In this document: piece by piece, positions 62,768 to 64,000 of the stretch
Position numbering within the stretch: the first letter of the stretch is position 1
How the letters are laid out: the number at the start of each line of letters is the position of its first letter
From: UBA6624 sp964507645
GTDB taxonomy: Bacteria; UBP7; UBA6624
NCBI GenBank assembly: GCA_964507645.1
Contig: CAZDPU010000001.1
Coordinates: 85,184 to 149,183 of the forward strand
Direction: 5' to 3'
DNA: 64,000 bases
The notes under the pieces: model-generated
Told to the model about the DNA's origin: nothing
The model's input: only the letters and a program-made list of their open reading frames with translations
Database searches by the model: none
Made by a program: the position numbers and the translations under genes

Positions 62768-63174
62768 TTTCTATTTGGTTCAACTGCCAATATAACATTC
62801 ATATATTTTTCTTTTCTAAGATGGTCAAGAACCTGAACAACCTTTTCATAAGAAACTTTTTTGTCTGCTCTTATTTCCCATGGTTGATCTTTGTCAAATC
62901 TGTTTAGTTCATTTAGAAAATCAGCAATTGAAAGAGGAGTTTCTTGTTCATTGATATAAATTCTTCCTAAATCATCGATATAAATTATTTGTGTATTATT
63001 TTGCTGTGTTCCTGAACCTGCATTTGGTAACTCCATATTCATTCCTGCTTCTTTTGAAGCCCATGTTGTTGTTACAGCAAAAAACAAAAGAAGAATAAAG
63101 ACCATATCTATCAAAGGGGTCCAAGCTATTTTTAATTCTGTATTATCCGATTTGTTTTTGAATCTATTTTTCAA
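62764..63174 (-). CDS. exbD: ExbD/TolR-family biopolymer transport protein
   Basis: A 136-residue single-helix protein: WTPLIDMVFILLLFFAV contains the conserved membrane Asp that carries protons, followed by a periplasmic domain (about 45-136) with IYIDDLGRIYINEQETPLS and EIRADKKVSYEKVVQVLDHLRK, all matching ExbD/TolR. With ExbB it forms the proton-driven motor. Whether it is ExbD or TolR by function depends on the partner; the TonB-like protein on the same mRNA favours ExbD. It starts at the base after the exbB stop. Confidence 0.93.
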   Translation of the reverse strand: MKNRFKNKSDNTELKIAWTPLIDMVFILLLFFAVTTTWASKEAGMNMELPNAGSGTQQNNTQIIYIDDLGRIYINEQETPLSIADFLNELNRFDKDQPWEIRADKKVSYEKVVQVLDHLRKEKYMNVILAVEPNRN

Positions 63175-63846
63175 TTATTCCATTTCCTCAGAATTGATTG
63201 TCAAATCAAAAAAGGACGGATGAGATATAACTTCCGAAACGCAATTTTCCATTTTCACCCTTATTCTTTCTATTCTTTCTTTGTAAGCGCGAAGAATGAT
63301 TCCGAAGAATATTGCAACAATTAACCCTGCAGCAGTTGTTATAAGTGCTGTGGATATTCCTCCAGCAAGTTCTTCATGGTGCCCTAGGCCTCCTTCGGAG
63401 ATGCTTCCAAATATCTTCATCAATCCAACAATTGTTCCTAGTAGCCCAAGGAGAGGTGAAAACTCCACGATTGTTGCAAGGCTTGCTAAATTTCTTTCAA
63501 GCCTTGAAGATATTTTTAAAAATGTTTTATTAACTTTTTCTTCAAAGATTTCTTTTGTTTCTCCTCTGGCGTTGAGTACTGTTATTAACATCTCAGAATA
63601 AATATCTTTTCTTGAGGAAACTTGAACTTTTGCTTCAGCTAGGTCATCTATATCTAATGAGCTAGTTATTCTCTTAACTAAATCCTGGCCTCCTTTTCTG
63701 GGGATATTGGCAAAAGTTTTTCTTCTGTCAAAAACAATTGCAAGGCCATATACGGAAAGAAGGATTATTATTATCAGTATAACAGTTCCACCTAGGCCGC
63801 CTGAAGTTAAAAAATTATTCAAAAATAAAAGGATGGGATTAATCAT
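63175..63846 (-). CDS. exbB: ExbB/TolQ/MotA-family proton channel protein
   Basis: A 223-residue protein with three membrane helices: residues about 15-38 (GGTVILIIIILLSVYGLAIVF), the family core FSPLLGLLGTIVGLMKIFG, and GISTALITTAAGLIVAIFFGIILRA with the conserved Thr of the proton channel. The cytoplasmic region between helices 1 and 2 (about 40-115) is charged and helical. It is the first gene of the operon. A TAAAAT hexamer lies 9 nt before the ATG, and no convincing -35 or Shine-Dalgarno is seen. Confidence 0.93.
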   Translation of the reverse strand: MINPILLFLNNFLTSGGLGGTVILIIIILLSVYGLAIVFDRRKTFANIPRKGGQDLVKRITSSLDIDDLAEAKVQVSSRKDIYSEMLITVLNARGETKEIFEEKVNKTFLKISSRLERNLASLATIVEFSPLLGLLGTIVGLMKIFGSISEGGLGHHEELAGGISTALITTAAGLIVAIFFGIILRAYKERIERIRVKMENCVSEVISHPSFFDLTINSEEME

Positions 63847-63974
63847 AATGATTACATTTTATGTATTAAAAATAATTAAATGACTTTTTTTGAAACTAAA
63901 ATCATAAAAAAGCGTAAAAAAAAATAAATTTTTTGGAAAACTCTTGTTTTTTGCTGTTAGATTATTAATTTACT

Positions 63975-64000
63975 ATGATTGAAAAAATTGCTGAAGAAAT
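63975..64000 (+). CDS. Start of a divergent gene, cut by window edge
   Basis: An ATG at 63975 begins an open frame (MIEKIAEE) that runs out of the window after eight codons. It is divergent from exbB, and the 128 nt between the two starts is very AT-rich and would have to hold both promoters. Too little is visible to identify it. Confidence 0.4.

Noticed and set aside
1..64000. tRNA genes, CRISPR arrays, IS elements, prophage or origin of replication
   Set aside because: No repeat-spacer pattern, transposase, integrase, tRNA-like cloverleaf or DnaA-box cluster was seen; intergenic spaces are under about 160 nt.

Overview
The window is a dense, AT-rich stretch of bacterial chromosome: about 58 protein genes, almost no intergenic space, standard stop codons, and no tRNA, rRNA, IS element, prophage or CRISPR array that I can see. 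LpxK, an ExbB/ExbD/TonB-like energiser, lipoproteins and a full peptidoglycan precursor pathway point to a Gram-negative (diderm) cell. One run of exactly 100 Ns (60305-60404) marks a scaffold gap, so this is a draft or metagenome assembly. I do not assign a phylum. The mixture (type III glutamine synthetase, archaeal-type phosphoglycerate mutase, a YpdA-like reductase, a divergent FtsZ) suggests an uncultivated diderm lineage.

Layout. 1-10739 (minus): truncated rfbB, ahcY, a glyoxalase-II-like hydrolase, dtd, relA/spoT, a RecJ-like DHH protein, secF, secD and a ClC channel; the core secD-secF-recJ-relA-dtd order is common in bacteria. 10770-20828 (plus): SNF2 helicase, YpdA-like flavoprotein, a large membrane protein, a DUF1858/A-type Fe-S carrier fusion, ferredoxin, ApgM, a small membrane protein and a GH20 hexosaminidase. 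20825-22722 (minus): anmK and murQ, which with GH20 form a cell-wall recycling neighbourhood. 22758-27224 (plus): a PolX-PHP protein with a decayed polymerase site, alaS, ruvX. 27212-31210 (minus): cation exchanger, CCA-adding enzyme, exported protein, MscS. 31287-32399 (plus): saccharopine-dehydrogenase-like enzyme.

32392-52070 (minus) is about 20 kb on one strand, starting from a strong sigma70-type promoter before mraZ: mraZ, two tiny single-helix proteins, murE, murF (split by a frameshift at a 7-A run), mraY, murD, murC, murB, a divergent FtsZ homologue, yggS, uppP, ftsK, lgt, two lipoproteins, uvrA, uvrC. This is a division/cell-wall (dcw) cluster without ftsL, ftsI, ftsW, murG, ftsQ and ftsA. 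The tiny proteins sit where ftsL/ftsI normally are, and the FtsZ homologue has an altered nucleotide loop, an altered catalytic loop and no C-terminal tail. This is the best candidate for something undescribed.

52208-54440 (plus): lpxK, a PPC/DUF296 protein and rsmH, divergent from mraZ. 54445-56538 (minus): type III glutamine synthetase. 56695-63846 (minus): a tightly coupled nine-gene operon (exbB, exbD, a TonB-like protein with an internal LysM domain, an exported protein broken by the gap, an SLH/coiled-coil/membrane-helix protein, a sugar-nucleotide epimerase, malate dehydrogenase, a lactonase-like hydrolase) ending at a hairpin terminator. A divergent gene begins at the right edge.
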